DNA from: Apostichopus japonicus
Taxonomy: Eukaryota > Echinodermata > Holothuroidea > Aspidochirotida > Stichopodidae
Reading direction: 5' to 3'
Length of the DNA stretch: 64,000 bases
Assembly: GCF_037975245.1 (NCBI RefSeq)
Contig: NC_092563.1
Location: 16,651,094-16,715,093 of the forward strand
Of the stretch, positions 1 to 12,150 are shown piece after piece. A program made the position numbers and the translations under genes. Each line of letters opens with the position of its first letter. Position 1 is the first letter of the stretch. The notes beneath the pieces are model-generated. The model was not told the DNA's origin. It was given only the letters and a program-made list of their open reading frames with translations, and searched no databases.

Positions 1-435
1 TGTCAGGTTTGGTGATGTCTTTGGCTTTACAAATCAGGACTGACATACTGTACAATAGAAGCTCTGGTTTACATATAATTAGAATATATACTGTACAGTA
101 ACAGTACATAATATCAGTAGGCCTATATAATGGGTTCAGAATATATACAGTAGCAGTGTACAAACAATTTCGTCATCTTTTTGTCAACATGTTGGGGAAA
201 AAAATATTCACTAACAAAAGGATTTCCGTGGGAATTAGAAATTATATTAACTGCATTCATTATACTATCTGGCTGAACGATAAAAAAAAAAATTGTTTGC
301 CCTCAGGTGCAGTTACAATAATAGATGTGAGAAATGGGTAGTGGGAAAAAAGTGTCTTAATTGTGTATAGTAGCACAAAGTTCCACAAGTCGCTACAAAA
401 GCTGAAACATTCCAAAACTTACTGGTTTTGGATTT

Positions 436-570
436 ACTAGTGACGAGCTTACCTGTCTCCTCACAACCTTAGCACCTCGTTCTACCATGCCTATAATATC
501 ATGGTAACCTTTAACACTGTGCGCCCTCGATGACCGGTCCCTCTGGTCATTGCCCTTCCTTCTCATGCTA
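436..570 (-). repeat. Dispersed repeat family A, copy 1
   Basis: Read on the minus strand, this copy has the family order: a GGTAGAATGAGAAGGGCA-like start (here decayed), a GACCGG block, a GCGCACAGTGTTAAAGGTTACC block, a second GGTAGAACGAGGTGCTAAGG block, and the end GGAGACAGGTAAGC. The same order recurs at about 2.66, 6.64, 32.4, 36.0 and 43.1 kb. I do not recognise the family. It has no visible coding capacity and could be a non-autonomous transposon. Confidence 0.6.
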
Positions 571-913
571 ATGTTGTGAGGAAACAGGTGAGTGAGGAGC
601 AAATTAAATATATACAGTATACTGCGATACCTTCTATGACTTCCCTGTAACATACTGTATTATTAGCAGATGCAACCATCTTTTCAGTACTGGGAGGGAG
701 AGAGGGGGGGGGGAGGGCTACAATGTTAAGTCATCCAAGGGAGAGCAATTTTGGTAAGATGGAGGGTGCATAGATGTCAAATGGTGCTATATTTTGAAAT
801 TTTAAACAACATTGAAGAATTTTTCGACAGTTTAGGTTGTACCGCTACATATACATAAACATATAAAAATAAAATAGATCAATGTACTGTACACTAGGAA
901 TTTTTATAAAATA

Positions 914-1010
914 TTAATTCTGCCAGCCAGTGGGAGAGGGGGACTGATCCCCCTGATTTTTTTCTGGGGATGGGGAGGGTGGAGGAGAGGTGCCAGAAGT
1001 ATACAGAGTT
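914..1010. repeat. G-rich low-complexity tract
   Basis: Runs of G interrupted by single A or T bases, around 936-1000. It codes for nothing recognisable. Confidence 0.3.
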
Positions 1011-2653
1011 GTGCCCCTGAGTATTACAGTACTTGACTGCTTACAAATTTGCCAATTAGTAAAGTTTTGCTCTATACAGAATGTTTGAGTGCATGGACTG
1101 ATGTGACAACTCAAGAGTTAATGTTCAAAGGTCTACAGCAGACTCATAAAACATTTATATTGCTTTAACATGATATGAGCCTGCATTGACATAATTTGTT
1201 TTCAAACATGTGTGACATTTATAAAGGGATTTGGCAGAGGTTTGTTTGATAAAGGTTAGATAGCAGATGTTTTGGTCCAGCAGTTCCACAACTGTCCCCA
1301 AACTGTGATCAATACTTCAATAACACTCCCCTGATGAAAGAAACAGGCTTCTGCAAAACTGAGGTCGTAACTCAAGTCCCTCCCATGGAAAACTTTTTCA
1401 TTCAAAATCAAATTACCACAGGTTAGTGTTGGAGCTTATAGGTTACCGATATCCTCTTCAAAATAATGACCTTGTTTTTTTCCTTCCTTTTTAATTTTTT
1501 TTTTTATGGGAAAATGATTATATTCAATGATCCATTTATTAGTGATGCACAAACACGTGCTTTCAATAATGCACTTCCACAGGTGAAAAATCATAATTCC
1601 TTATTTTATTACCATCCCCCCTTTTTTAAAATCTAATTCTCCAAAAGGGCACATCATGTACCCATGGAGGACTTGAATGAAAGCCACTGTAGGGTCTACC
1701 ATCAGGTGATAAATTATACAGTATTCGGGTAGCAAAAGATTGAAATGGAAAATTGGCAAAAATGCTACAATGAGCTACACAAATTTAAACATGGACAGTA
1801 ATTCCAAAACTTACTGGTTTGGATATTTACGATGATGCCTGCCAAAATGTGAAACTTACCAATGAAAAGAGCTACTTTCAAGTCAGATATATTCACACCA
1901 TACCCACCCCTCTGTATCCCCAAACTAGGACAACATATCAGTATATATGGCAACTACCTGATGTAATGTACATAATGTATGTCTTATCTGGTAGCACACT
2001 GTCTCCTTGGTTAGCCTATAACTAGCCTAGCTACTATATACCACAACAGTTCTCTCACTGAGCACACTGGAGTAAATATATAAGAGAATAAGATCGAAGG
2101 AAAGGGTGAGACCCAAAAGGTGAATGGCTTTTATAGAGCTGTCAACTGCAAATCCATTTCTTTGGCATCAAATTTATTTCAGGTGAAAAGGTGCTGTTAT
2201 TCCTGAGCTGACAAAGTTGCCTGGGGGCTCTTTTATAAAGTTGAATCTGAGGATGGTTGCTAGGTCGGTGCACTCACTCAAAAACAACAAAATATCTCTG
2301 GCAATTATATTGACAGAAATTCCATTGGAGCTAAAAGCAAAGTGGAATTTGTCTTGGAATTTTTTGTCAATAAACAAGCCCTGGAAAGGTGAAAATATCA
2401 GGGATATTACTTGAAAAGAAGCATTCTTTCTTTACTTTTTTCCCAAAAATTGATCAAATTTGATCAAATATCGTTGTTATTATTATTAATAATAAAATTG
2501 GAAATTTATCAAACAATAATATAGACATATCCCTTCTTCCAACAGTGGAGGGTTACTGAGTGAAGATGATTGATTACAGTACAATGATTACAGGACAGTA
2601 CAATAACAATATAAAAATAAAATCCACATGCAAAAAATGCACGATACTGGTAC

Positions 2654-2820
2654 CTTGGATGGTAGAATGGAAAGGAAGGAAGGGCATTGACTGGTGGCGT
2701 GTGGGGGGGGGGGGGAGTCATAGAGGGCGCACAGTGTTAAAAGGTTACCAGTTCATTCTAGGCATGGTAGAACGAGGGTGCTAAGGTTGTGGGGAGACAG
2801 GTAAGCGAGGAGCAAAGTAT
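2654..2820 (+). repeat. Dispersed repeat family A, copy 2 (near full length)
   Basis: This is the clearest plus-strand copy. It has GGATGGTAGAATGG at the start, AGGGCATTGACTGG, a poly-G run at about 2702-2714, GAGGGCGCACAGTGTTAAAA, GGTTACCAGTTCATTCTAGG, GGTAGAACGAGGGTGCTAAGG and GGAGACAGGTAAGCGAGGAG. The GGTAGAATG motif occurs twice, about 110 bp apart, so the unit may be an internal dimer. The end carries a perfect splice-donor consensus, CAG/GTAAG. Confidence 0.65.
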
Positions 2821-4137
2821 ATAATTAAATGAGCAATGTATTTATGCAATATATTTGTAACTAAACAAAAATGTATGTAAACAACAGTTCACTATCGCTG
2901 AATCAGATCATGATCCAATGTTAATCCTCGATAAAACCAAGCTTTAAATATCTTCTAGTACTTAATCTGTCGACAATTAAATGCACTCAGACTAAACAAC
3001 ACATCTTCGTCAATGGGCGGCTCCTCTGTTACAGAATCTGGATATCTTCGACTTAACGAAGGCAAAGATCAGGACACGCTGCTTCATACAATTCCCTCCA
3101 TCGCCTCCCATTTCAAGATGCAAAGTTCCTCGAAGTCAGTTTTTTTATACCTCATTCTGCATAAGTGATGGAAACCCATTTGTTTTATACTTCAAAACTT
3201 GTATAGTACTGTAATATGTGCATTGTCTGTGTAAAAATTTAAAAGGTCGATTTGACAGTGACAGCAGAAACACTTGAGCTTGTTTATGTGTAGCAGTACA
3301 TGGAGGCTACTAGAATTCCATTACTTTACAGGAATATCCCTCCCTCATTTTGAGTCATTTACATGCATTGTGAGTTTTCGTTGATGTTTTCAAGGCCAGT
3401 ACATTCACACTGTCAGGTTGCAGAACACAAGTGTGATTATTACTAGCATGGACAACAAATTCCAAGGACTGTAATTACCAGGTACTTGTGTGTTCAATGC
3501 AAGTAAATAACTGTGCAAGGTGTGTAAATGAGAGTTGCTTTTGTATCAAAGGTAAATATTTACCGATCATGAGAAAGTGTTTCGAGCTAGTTTCTTTGTA
3601 GGAAAGTGGTCCATTGTAGAGAAGTGGACCAGCGAACAGAGGTGGTGGGCCAGTGTACAGAATTGGTCCAGTGCAATGACATGGTATTTCGTTCTAGTGT
3701 TGATTCTACAGTAACTAGCCTAACTTGAATTTGTGTCCAAGTTGGGATAAGCTTATCATCCACACTTTGAAGTCTAAAGATTCTTCTTCATAAAAAAAAA
3801 ACCCTTCCTATGGGCTTAACCACTTTTTATAAACAGGCAACCTTAACACCTTCACACAACAAAATGCTAACTCACTATTAATACAAATATGTAACACAGA
3901 TTCTCGCAAAACCGGTACTTGTACAAACACCTAGCGAGAACAAGCTCATTTTTGTGAGCTACAATTAGTTTGGACTAGAGTGCAACATACAGTATGCTGT
4001 ACAGTATGTGTTATGCATGAGACAGGTATAAAGGAATGATGCTTAAAGCCAAATTATGTAGATTTTTTGGAAAATAAAATCTTCTAGTCTCTTAAATGTG
4101 CTTCAGAAACTTTGGGTGTGATTTAGACTAGATGAAT

Positions 4138-4185
4138 AAGAGTGCAGCTGTTGTGGTGAGACAGGTAAGTGAGAAGTAAAATAAG
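4138..4185 (+). repeat. Family A fragment (3' end only)
   Basis: Only the terminal part is recognisable: GTGCAGCTGTTGTGG followed by TGAGACAGGTAAGTGAGAAG. It matches the ends of the copies at 2.8 and 6.8 kb. Confidence 0.45.
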
Positions 4186-4632
4186 TAAAGTTTTGCAAAC
4201 TAGTTACAAAATACATCTCACAATATTCAGTTTGCAATCAATCAATCTGGGATTACTTTGTAGATCAGTGATGTGAAGAAGGTCAGACATTTGGAATTTG
4301 AGACTCCGCGAGAGAGGTATAGCGCAAGAGATGCTGTGTGAAATCCCATGAATATTCATAAATTTTATTCAAACAGAATGCAGACGACACGCCGTGTAGA
4401 ACAAACAGCCGCTCACACCTGCCAAATAACTGCAACCTCCATTACTAATTAAATTGGGGTTCGAGACTGTAAGAGAACCTCTTTGACCTATACACATGTA
4501 TACACAACTGCTGATAGAATCCTATTTGAAGCAATATAATGTACAGGCTGCATATTTAACCCAAGATTAGAATCCTACATGTATTTGATCTAGATCTACA
4601 GTACTAACTGTACAGTAGCTCATGACTGTCTC

Positions 4633-4919
4633 CAGGCACATAGCCAGGAATTTGCCAAGGGAGGGGCGAAACTGTAGATTCGGCATTGCAAACTATCTAA
4701 GCGTAGCGCCACCATGGTTGGCGCGAAGCGTACAAGAAAATTTTGGCTGAAAATGCCTCCCAGATCGCTGGAAATGGCATTTCCCAGGCCTTGTAAGTTG
4801 CATCTTAGCATTTTCTCTTTGAAAATACTAGCGATATCATAAAACTTTAAAAAAAAAATTTAAAAATATGCGCAAGGGGGGGGCGGCTGCCCCCTTCGCC
4901 CCCCTTGGCTACGCGCCTG
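4633..4919. mobile_element. hAT-type MITE, 287 bp, with 8-bp target duplication
   Basis: The left end starts CAGGCACATAGCCAGG. The right end is the inverted complement of CAGGCGCGTAGCCAAGG, so the ends form terminal inverted repeats of about 16 bp with two mismatches and an offset of one base. The element is bracketed by a perfect 8-bp direct repeat, ACTGTCTC, at 4625-4632 and 4920-4927. An 8-bp duplication with CAG-type ends is typical of the hAT superfamily. No transposase frame is present, so it would have to be mobilised in trans. The identical duplication suggests a fairly recent insertion. The interior holds an A-run and a G/C-run near the right end. Confidence 0.8.
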
Positions 4920-5117
4920 ACTGTCTCATTTCCAATGGATTTTTCAATACATATACCTGAAAACTTACAGGTGTGGTATTATTAACAAATGATGATACTG
5001 ATCTGTCTCTGTTCAACATATGCAATCAGCTTCCACTGTCCAGCTTACCCTGAAACTATGATTGTAATAAGCCCTAAGAGTGGTAGATTTTATTGGACAT
5101 TGGCCCTGAAGATCATC

Positions 5118-5172
5118 AGTGGGGGAGGGGGAGGGGAGGGGGGAGGGGAGAGGGGGAGGGGAGAGAAGGGGG
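5118..5172 (+). repeat. Purine tract (GGGGA)n
   Basis: Runs of three to six G separated by single A, on the plus strand. Such runs meet the simple sequence pattern for a G-quadruplex. The following GGGCACAGTG and GGAGATAGGTAAAGAGAGGAG resemble family A, so this may be an expanded internal tract of a decayed copy. Confidence 0.45.
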
Positions 5173-5334
5173 CACAGTGTACACAAAATGGAGATAGGTA
5201 AAGAGAGGAGTAAATGGGCAGGTATAAGAATGGACTGGATAGAGTTGAAGGTTATCAAGTCCGAATTCTACTCTTTCCAGCTAAACAACAGAAGACTTGG
5301 TACAGGATCTTTTAAAATACAGCAAATAATGTTT

Positions 5335-5462
5335 ACAATTTTTATGATTATGTTTAAGATAAACCTAATGTTTTTGATAAACGTTTATGATAACCTAAAG
5401 CCTATGATAAACCTAAAGCCTATGATAAACCGTTTATGATCAATGTTTATGATAAACCTAAC
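5335..5462 (+). repeat. Degenerate tandem repeat, about 18 bp
   Basis: Variants of CCTATGATAAACCTAAAG and GTTTATGATAAACC occur about six times. Two neighbouring units at about 5398-5430 are almost identical. Confidence 0.55.
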
Positions 5463-6302
5463 ATGGATTAATACAGAATATCATGTACAAATTCTGTGGG
5501 TGAATATTTAAAGATTCCAATTAAACTAACATGATTGTTTAATCATCATTTAAATCATTCAGTTTTGCTAACTTGTTACCTGCAATGGATACTGGTAATC
5601 CCAAATCAAGTAAACTGATTACCTCTTACATGGCTCATAATATTGAAAAATTAATTAACTGTATGTGTATAGTACAAATAGTTAGAAGCAGATATATCTA
5701 ATAAAAAAATATATATTTCTGTACAAATGTGAGTGTCTGATAAATTTAATACCAGTTTAGCAAATCTTAAATCCTGTAGAATGTTGCAAAATCAACAAAT
5801 TGATATATTGATAAATAGCAAGGCTGTAAATTCAAGGAATTCTTGATGGTTATTAAAAGTACATATATGATCACAAATGATCAGGGAATGAATATAAATA
5901 TTGCAAACTGTGCGATTTGCAACACTGGCTATGTATAGCCATTAGCACAGTATGATGCTGTACATGTATGTGTGTGGTTTAATTATATGACAGCACAATT
6001 ACATGGACTTTGATTTATTGATTTATAGTCCTAATACCATCAGAAGACAAAAACAAAATACTTACATGACTTATCATTTAAAGGTTCAAGATCATAAATG
6101 TTACAGTAAGGGGACAGAGTGTAACCTTTTCTTTATTACAAATGATGACAGTATGTGAGTGTGTTTTACTGATATGATGGAAGATAAGTAAGACATATTT
6201 TTGTATTTATATCTGTTTCCCAAGATATAAAAGCTGACTAGTTAGTTAAACTGTACTGTGTGTGTCTACTACACACATTGATGTATGTACTGTACATAAA
6301 AT

Positions 6303-6411
6303 AAGTGCATGTCTCCAGACACAGGGCATGTCTTGTGAAACAGTTAATGCATGTCTCGTGACACAGTGCATGTCTCGTGACACGGTTAGTGCATGTCTCG
6401 TGACACAAACA
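6303..6411 (+). repeat. Tandem repeat of GCATGTCTCGTGACACAGT
   Basis: Five imperfect units spaced about 19-25 bp. The inner motif GTCTCGTGACAC is close to palindromic. The run can be read as an open frame but has no protein signature. Confidence 0.6.
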
Positions 6412-6642
6412 ATTCAGCTGTATTTAACTAAATACATACAGGTCTGCAATTTTACATTGGAATGTCCAATTTATTGTGTAAATCTAATGGAGACATGTAA
6501 TATTTGCACATAATTCAGTAGCCCTTGATCATGCTAATTGATCTGTATATTGTCAATATGTGGTTAAAACCAGCTGTATTAGCATACTCCTTACGAAAAT
6601 CTTGAGGTAATTCCAGACAACAAAACGCATGATGTAGGCACT

Positions 6643-6794
6643 TTTGATGGTAGAATGAGAAGGGCATTGACCGGGGAGGGGGGGGCGGTCAAAGCAGTGT
6701 CACGACAGTGTTAAAAGGTTACCAGTTCATTCTAGGCACGGTAGAATGAGGGTGCTTAGGTTTTGGGGGGACAGGTAAGCGGGGAGCGAAGTAA
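6643..6794 (+). repeat. Dispersed repeat family A, copy 3
   Basis: Same block order as the 2.65-kb copy: GATGGTAGAATGAGAAGGGC, ATTGACCGG, a poly-G run, CAGTGTTAAAAGGTTACC, GGTAGAATGAGGGTGCTTAGG and GGGGACAGGTAAGCGGGGAG. It is among the best preserved copies. Confidence 0.65.
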
Positions 6795-7984
6795 CTTAAG
6801 CGAGTTAATTAACCATTTCAGTCCAGTATTTTATGAAAGTACTGAATACTACCGACAGTAACCTTCTGCTACCAATGCAATTTGCCGGTTCATGATCAAA
6901 CAGTAGAAAAAGTGTATTGTAATATCCTCATACATTGTATTGCAATATTATTCAATAATTGTTATCTTGTATGATAAGAATTTGCATGTATGGCATTGTA
7001 CATTGTATAGTCTATTGTGTACATTTGGTTTGCATTGAAAATTGTTAAATTACTGTATATTTAATACGTATATATGTAACTGGATATTGTAATATTCTCA
7101 ATAAAGCAATTCCAAAATTTCTGATTTCCACCTATAAACGTTCTTGATTTGTCCTTGCACTATCTTAAAGTAACTCCAAGGATATAATATCAAAAGGCAG
7201 AGCATGTCAATGGCAACTACAGTGGGCAAAAGTCACTGACATACAGCAACGCAAGTTAATCTAATTTCCGTTATAATTAGGGTTTTCTTTCTTCTTTTGT
7301 TACCTGCATAGTTGATTGATCACCTTGGGAATGATAAGGGACCTGGTTGTAATTTTCATATATGCTTTTTACATTTCAATCATAAAAAGTCAGGAAAACA
7401 TGGATTGAAGTAATTTTGAGTCAATCAAGAACTCCCATAAAGAGAGATAAAAACTGAAAGCAATGTTTCATTTGCCACCCTCTTCCATCTGTTCCTCGCC
7501 TCTCAGCAGGGGCAGAGATTTCTGTCTGACTCTGTACATTTCCCATGCTGGGGTAAAAGCCAAGTAAATCCTTTTGTCGTCATGGTAACTGGAGAACCTG
7601 ATTGGCATAAGGTATGATGCACATCTGTCCGTTTTCGAAATTCTGCGTAAAAAGTCTGAGCGAGATATCTTTCATGACTGATGGCAGAGACACTCGAGAT
7701 GAAAAGCTTAACGTTCTCGACCTGCAGATCTTTTTTTACTGCACAATATATAATAAAGCTGTGTATGGCTGTGTCATCTTAATTTCTATCTATCCATATG
7801 GCACTGCTGTTAACTGTTTTAGCCAAGTATGTTTAAATACATTTAAAACACAAACACATCATACTGTATATTCATGTCCATGTCCATTAAAGTCTAAATA
7901 ATTTACTGTAAATACTATAACCTTTCAGCAATATTAGGGAAAACTAGATGGATGGATTTTTTGTACAGATCAGCAAATGTAAAG

Positions 7985-8112
7985 TATTTACTGTACAGTG
8001 CTATACTGTGCTGTACTCTACAGTGGTATACTGTTCTGTACTGCACAGTAATGTGTTAAACAGTACTATTAAGTACAGCACAGTTACAGCATACAGTAGT
8101 ACAGTAAGGTAT
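7985..8112. repeat. TACTGTA / TACAGT-rich patch
   Basis: Dense overlapping copies of ACTGTAC, TACAGT and CTGTACT on both strands. It is low-complexity DNA that can form short hairpins. A denser example lies at about 40.25 kb. Confidence 0.5.
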
Positions 8113-8828
8113 CCAATCAGCCCAACTACAAATCTTCACCACAAATCATGCTTCCCACAATTATAGTTCCATGCAATTGTACCGAGACCACTTTAAATTA
8201 CACTCTACATACATACATACAAAGTACAGTGCAAAAAGTACTACAGCAGCTATGAATGAAATTTGCCTACAAGCTCTTTTTTCCCCTTCCAATGATATCT
8301 TTCTTTTCAAGTTCCATACATTTCATATATTTCGTTCCGGATCCTAATCGTATCACTGTCAGATCTTATTTCAGACAAACAGATCGACCTCTCAAGTGTC
8401 CTATTCAGTGGCTCATGAATTGTGTCATTCAATTTGATCCAACCTGCCTACAATTACTTAAATTCATTTCGGAATTGTCATTTATATTCCAGTCTTTCAA
8501 CAAAACTGTGTCAATTAACTGGTACCGAAGGAAATGCATTGATCACAGTATCTATGACATCTCTGATAAAGATCCTTGACCGTTCACTATGGAGTAAAAG
8601 CAAAGAATAAAAAACAAGACAAAAAAAAAATAATTCTTTTCAAAATAAGATTTCATATGGACACACTGCATTCTCTTTGTTCTGTAACTACAGTAAGTGC
8701 TGAGCTCATTAATTGACTGGGCCACAAGGAACAAAACCTTGCATTCATTGCGTCCGGCACGAATTGACCAAAAGATGAAAATCAATACAGCCACAGTAGA
8801 TGTAAATGGTGGAGCGAGCGGGCAGTCT

Positions 8829-9218
8829 GTTTTGGCTTTGGGGTTTATAGAGAGAATACTAATTAGTTAAATAAAGGGAGACAAAAAAATAACTGTTATC
8901 CCAGGGACCAAGGATACTTAAAGTGAAGGGTGTATATTATAGTGTTTGCCATACATATATACTGAACTAGTTACTCGTGGGTAACCTTAGGACATCACAT
9001 CTCTTTAGTTGTAGGAGAATGGTGTTTTGGCTTTGGGGGTTTATGCAGAGAATTTTAATTAGTTAAATAAAGGGAGACAAAAAATAACAGTTATCCCAAG
9101 GACCAAGGATACTTAAAGTGAAGGGTGTATATTATGGTGTTTGCCATACATATATAATGAACCAGTTACTCGTGGGTAACCTTAGGACATCACATCTCTT
9201 TAGTTGTAGGAGAATGGT
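8829..9218 (+). repeat. 195-bp tandem duplication
   Basis: Two head-to-tail copies, 8829-9023 and 9024-9218, each start GTTTTGGCTTTGGGG and end GTAGGAGAATGGT. They differ by only a few substitutions and one-base indels, so the duplication is recent. Each copy contains GTTACTCGTGGGTAAC, a short hairpin. Confidence 0.85.
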
Positions 9219-11844
9219 TCTCAATTTATTGATTGGTGTTTTGGGGAGTCTGTGAAGATGGAAAATTTCATCATCTGTGTTGTCAGCTGTAATCTCAAAA
9301 AGTTGTTATTTAGGTATGACAATTAACAATTTAACACCTCTGGATCGCTAAACATTATGTATCCATCACCACCTCTGCCCACCTAACCCCCCCTTCCCCT
9401 CCCCTTTCCATACTCACATGCTAACTTTATTCCTGTTTTCATACATTTTTAGGAGGTTATCTTCCCATGCACCATAAAATTTAAAACATTTACCAAAAAT
9501 ATGTGAAATTTGTGTTAAATGTAAAATATTAATAGAAATGGAAACGATTAATAGTCAGACAATTAGTTGCAGCCTAAACAGTTAGTTGACCAACTTGGCT
9601 GTACAACGTAAAATAAACAAATCAATATTGAAAATTGGTGTGAAAATAGAAATATATCAAGAAAATTCCAGTTGATCATCATGTCCTGTTTCCAATGGAT
9701 GCTGGAGTTCCAGGCACTCAGTTTGACCTGCCAGGGTGATAACTCCCATTTGACCAATCAATTCTTTCCATCTCTTCTTTGAGGTTCCTCATAAGTGTAG
9801 GTCAGTAGTACTGTATGTTTTGTGACCAACCTATTAAATTTACTAGGATCTTTATTATCTGTGCAGTTCTCTGGCCTCACTCCTGGCAAAAAAACACCTT
9901 TGTCTTTTTATACATCCTTCCTTGCTTCTGCCAATGGGATTTGAAATAACAAGTACTGTGAAATAACAACTGAAGCCGCCCGTCTCGAATAATGAACGCT
10001 AAATTTTATATCTCTTATAAGGACACTACCACAAACTGTGAGAAAATTTAACTCCCAAGTTTACATCTTGTTTCCCTCCAAATAGACACCTGCTCCCTTA
10101 CAACCATTTGATCTCTCTTATATTCCCTCGGAGGTTTATACATTTCATGATCCATTCTACACAGTAACCCCAAAGCGACCTCATCGGAGAAAATTTCACA
10201 CAGAGTTTCAATTACACTTTTCCTATATAGTTTTAACAAAGGGAAAATTTTCTCAGAATAACAAACAGTCAAAAAACATTTTACTGTTTTTTAAGAACTT
10301 TTATTTTTTACTTTTAAACCCCCCCCCCCTTGACCATGGGGTAGACAGACCCTAATGAGGTTAATCTGAGATTGCATCTGGCCTGTTAGAACAGTTTAAA
10401 TCTAGGTATTAGACACTGTACATGTACAGTACGTCACTTGGTTCTGGGAAGAATGTAAATGACTTGTAACAAGTCCATTTTACTGGACGTCAACAAGCTT
10501 TGTAAAAATGGGTGTATAATAAACACTGTACTACATGTACCAATACTGTACAATGCAGGTATTGTATTCGGTTGTTCATAGGAACTTGTTTAGTAGAGTC
10601 AGTGTTGTGGTTACAACACAATTCATGCAACTCAAACCTACAGCCTGAACAATTAATGTTTATGTTCTCCAGAACAAAAAATGGAGGTCTACTGTATAGT
10701 ACAAAAGGTACTGAGGCGATGTGAATACAGTACCACAAAAGCACCTTTATAGGAACACCTTCATTTTGTGACATTTCTGATACCAGATCTACCATTTATA
10801 GTATATCAAAGGAAATGAACAGGAAAAATTAGTGAATTAATTTGACAGGTTTTAGATTAAAATGAGATTTTTGAAAAGAAGAGTCCATGACTGGAGAAAT
10901 GAGGTGAGCTGGATAGTGGATACAGTCTAACCAGGGAAAACAAATTTTTATGGATATGAGGATACAAGGAGAATAGAAAGTTGGTCTTCCCATGGTCTAC
11001 TTTACTAGCCTAGATACATCCAGTATCTATAATTGTACAAATTATGCATGCAGAGTAACGTGGACAGGCAGTGGCAACCTGTTGAAACCAAGTTAAAACT
11101 CCCAAATCAATGTTGAGATGGCGGGTGTACAGGTATGCAGCATGCAGGCCAAACGTTGTACTTGAAATAACGAAAGAGGAACTTCAAAGAGAGCAAAAAA
11201 CTGTTAGCCAAACTACTTATAGACCTTCTACTGCAAAAAAAAAAAGGCCTGTGTAGGTAAATATGTAACAGTTAGACGGCCTGACTTTCCGATCCTAGCT
11301 CAGGATCTTCTTCAGAGACTGAGATCCTGTTAGGATCCAAAAATCAGGTCCTATTACTCTCACATATAACAAGGAACTTGTCAAAACATTCAAGCAGTTT
11401 ACGTAAATTATGTATGGTTAATCTGATCGTTAAGGGTTGTCAGATATGGTGGTACAACACTGTATGTATACACTTCAGTGAACTTTATAGAACGTGAGGA
11501 AATAAAATGCTTTTGGGGATTGTGGTTCTTTTTTTTTATTTTTATAAAAGGACAATTCTCAAAATGCCCAAACAACCTTTCTATATGCTTAGTCAACATA
11601 TTCACTCTTCTTTTCAGAGGAAATTTGTCACTTAATTGACAAAAACGACTGTTGTCATTACAGTACTTTACACATACAAAACATTATCTGCATAATAGTG
11701 AGCTCTCACTGTACAGAGAAAACCTCATAAAGAACAGGATGTTTTCAGTACTGTACAAAGAAGTCTCTTGTCACGAGTTTCGTTCTTTCCAAGTCAATGT
11801 ACGTAGATTCAAGCTAACACCACACTTGTCTAATTTTTATGGGA

Positions 11845-12150
11845 GATATTTTCACCACCCTGGCCTATTCAGTCTCACTTCCTTGGTCTAATCAGGGATG
11901 TGCCACCCTGATCGGTGCGGTAGTTGTCAGTTTTTTGCCACCCTGTCTAATCAGGAAGTTACCACCCCGGTAGGCGGTTGCCACGTTATTTCCACCACGG
12001 TTTTAATGAGAGCATCGCCTCCTTGGTATATATATAAACTAAGTACAGTAGTCATGTTTCGCTACCCGCTTGTCTCAGCAGTGAAATTGCCACCCTGGCA
12101 GGTGAGAGCAGAACTTTTCCAGTTTTTGTCACCCTCGTCTAATGAGGGAG
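11845..12150 (+). repeat. Degenerate repeat with CCACCCTG and TCTAATCAGG motifs
   Basis: The pair GCCACCCTG and TCTAATCAGGGA recurs at irregular spacing of about 45-60 bp, interrupted near 12,010-12,070 by an unrelated TATATA segment. The open frame across it is a by-product of the repeat. Confidence 0.45.

Noticed and set aside
5116-5122. Other CTGATGA-like words as further hammerheads (for example 5.1, 27.05, 42.59 and 51.79 kb)
   Set aside because: None has GAAAC at the required distance with a pairable stem II.
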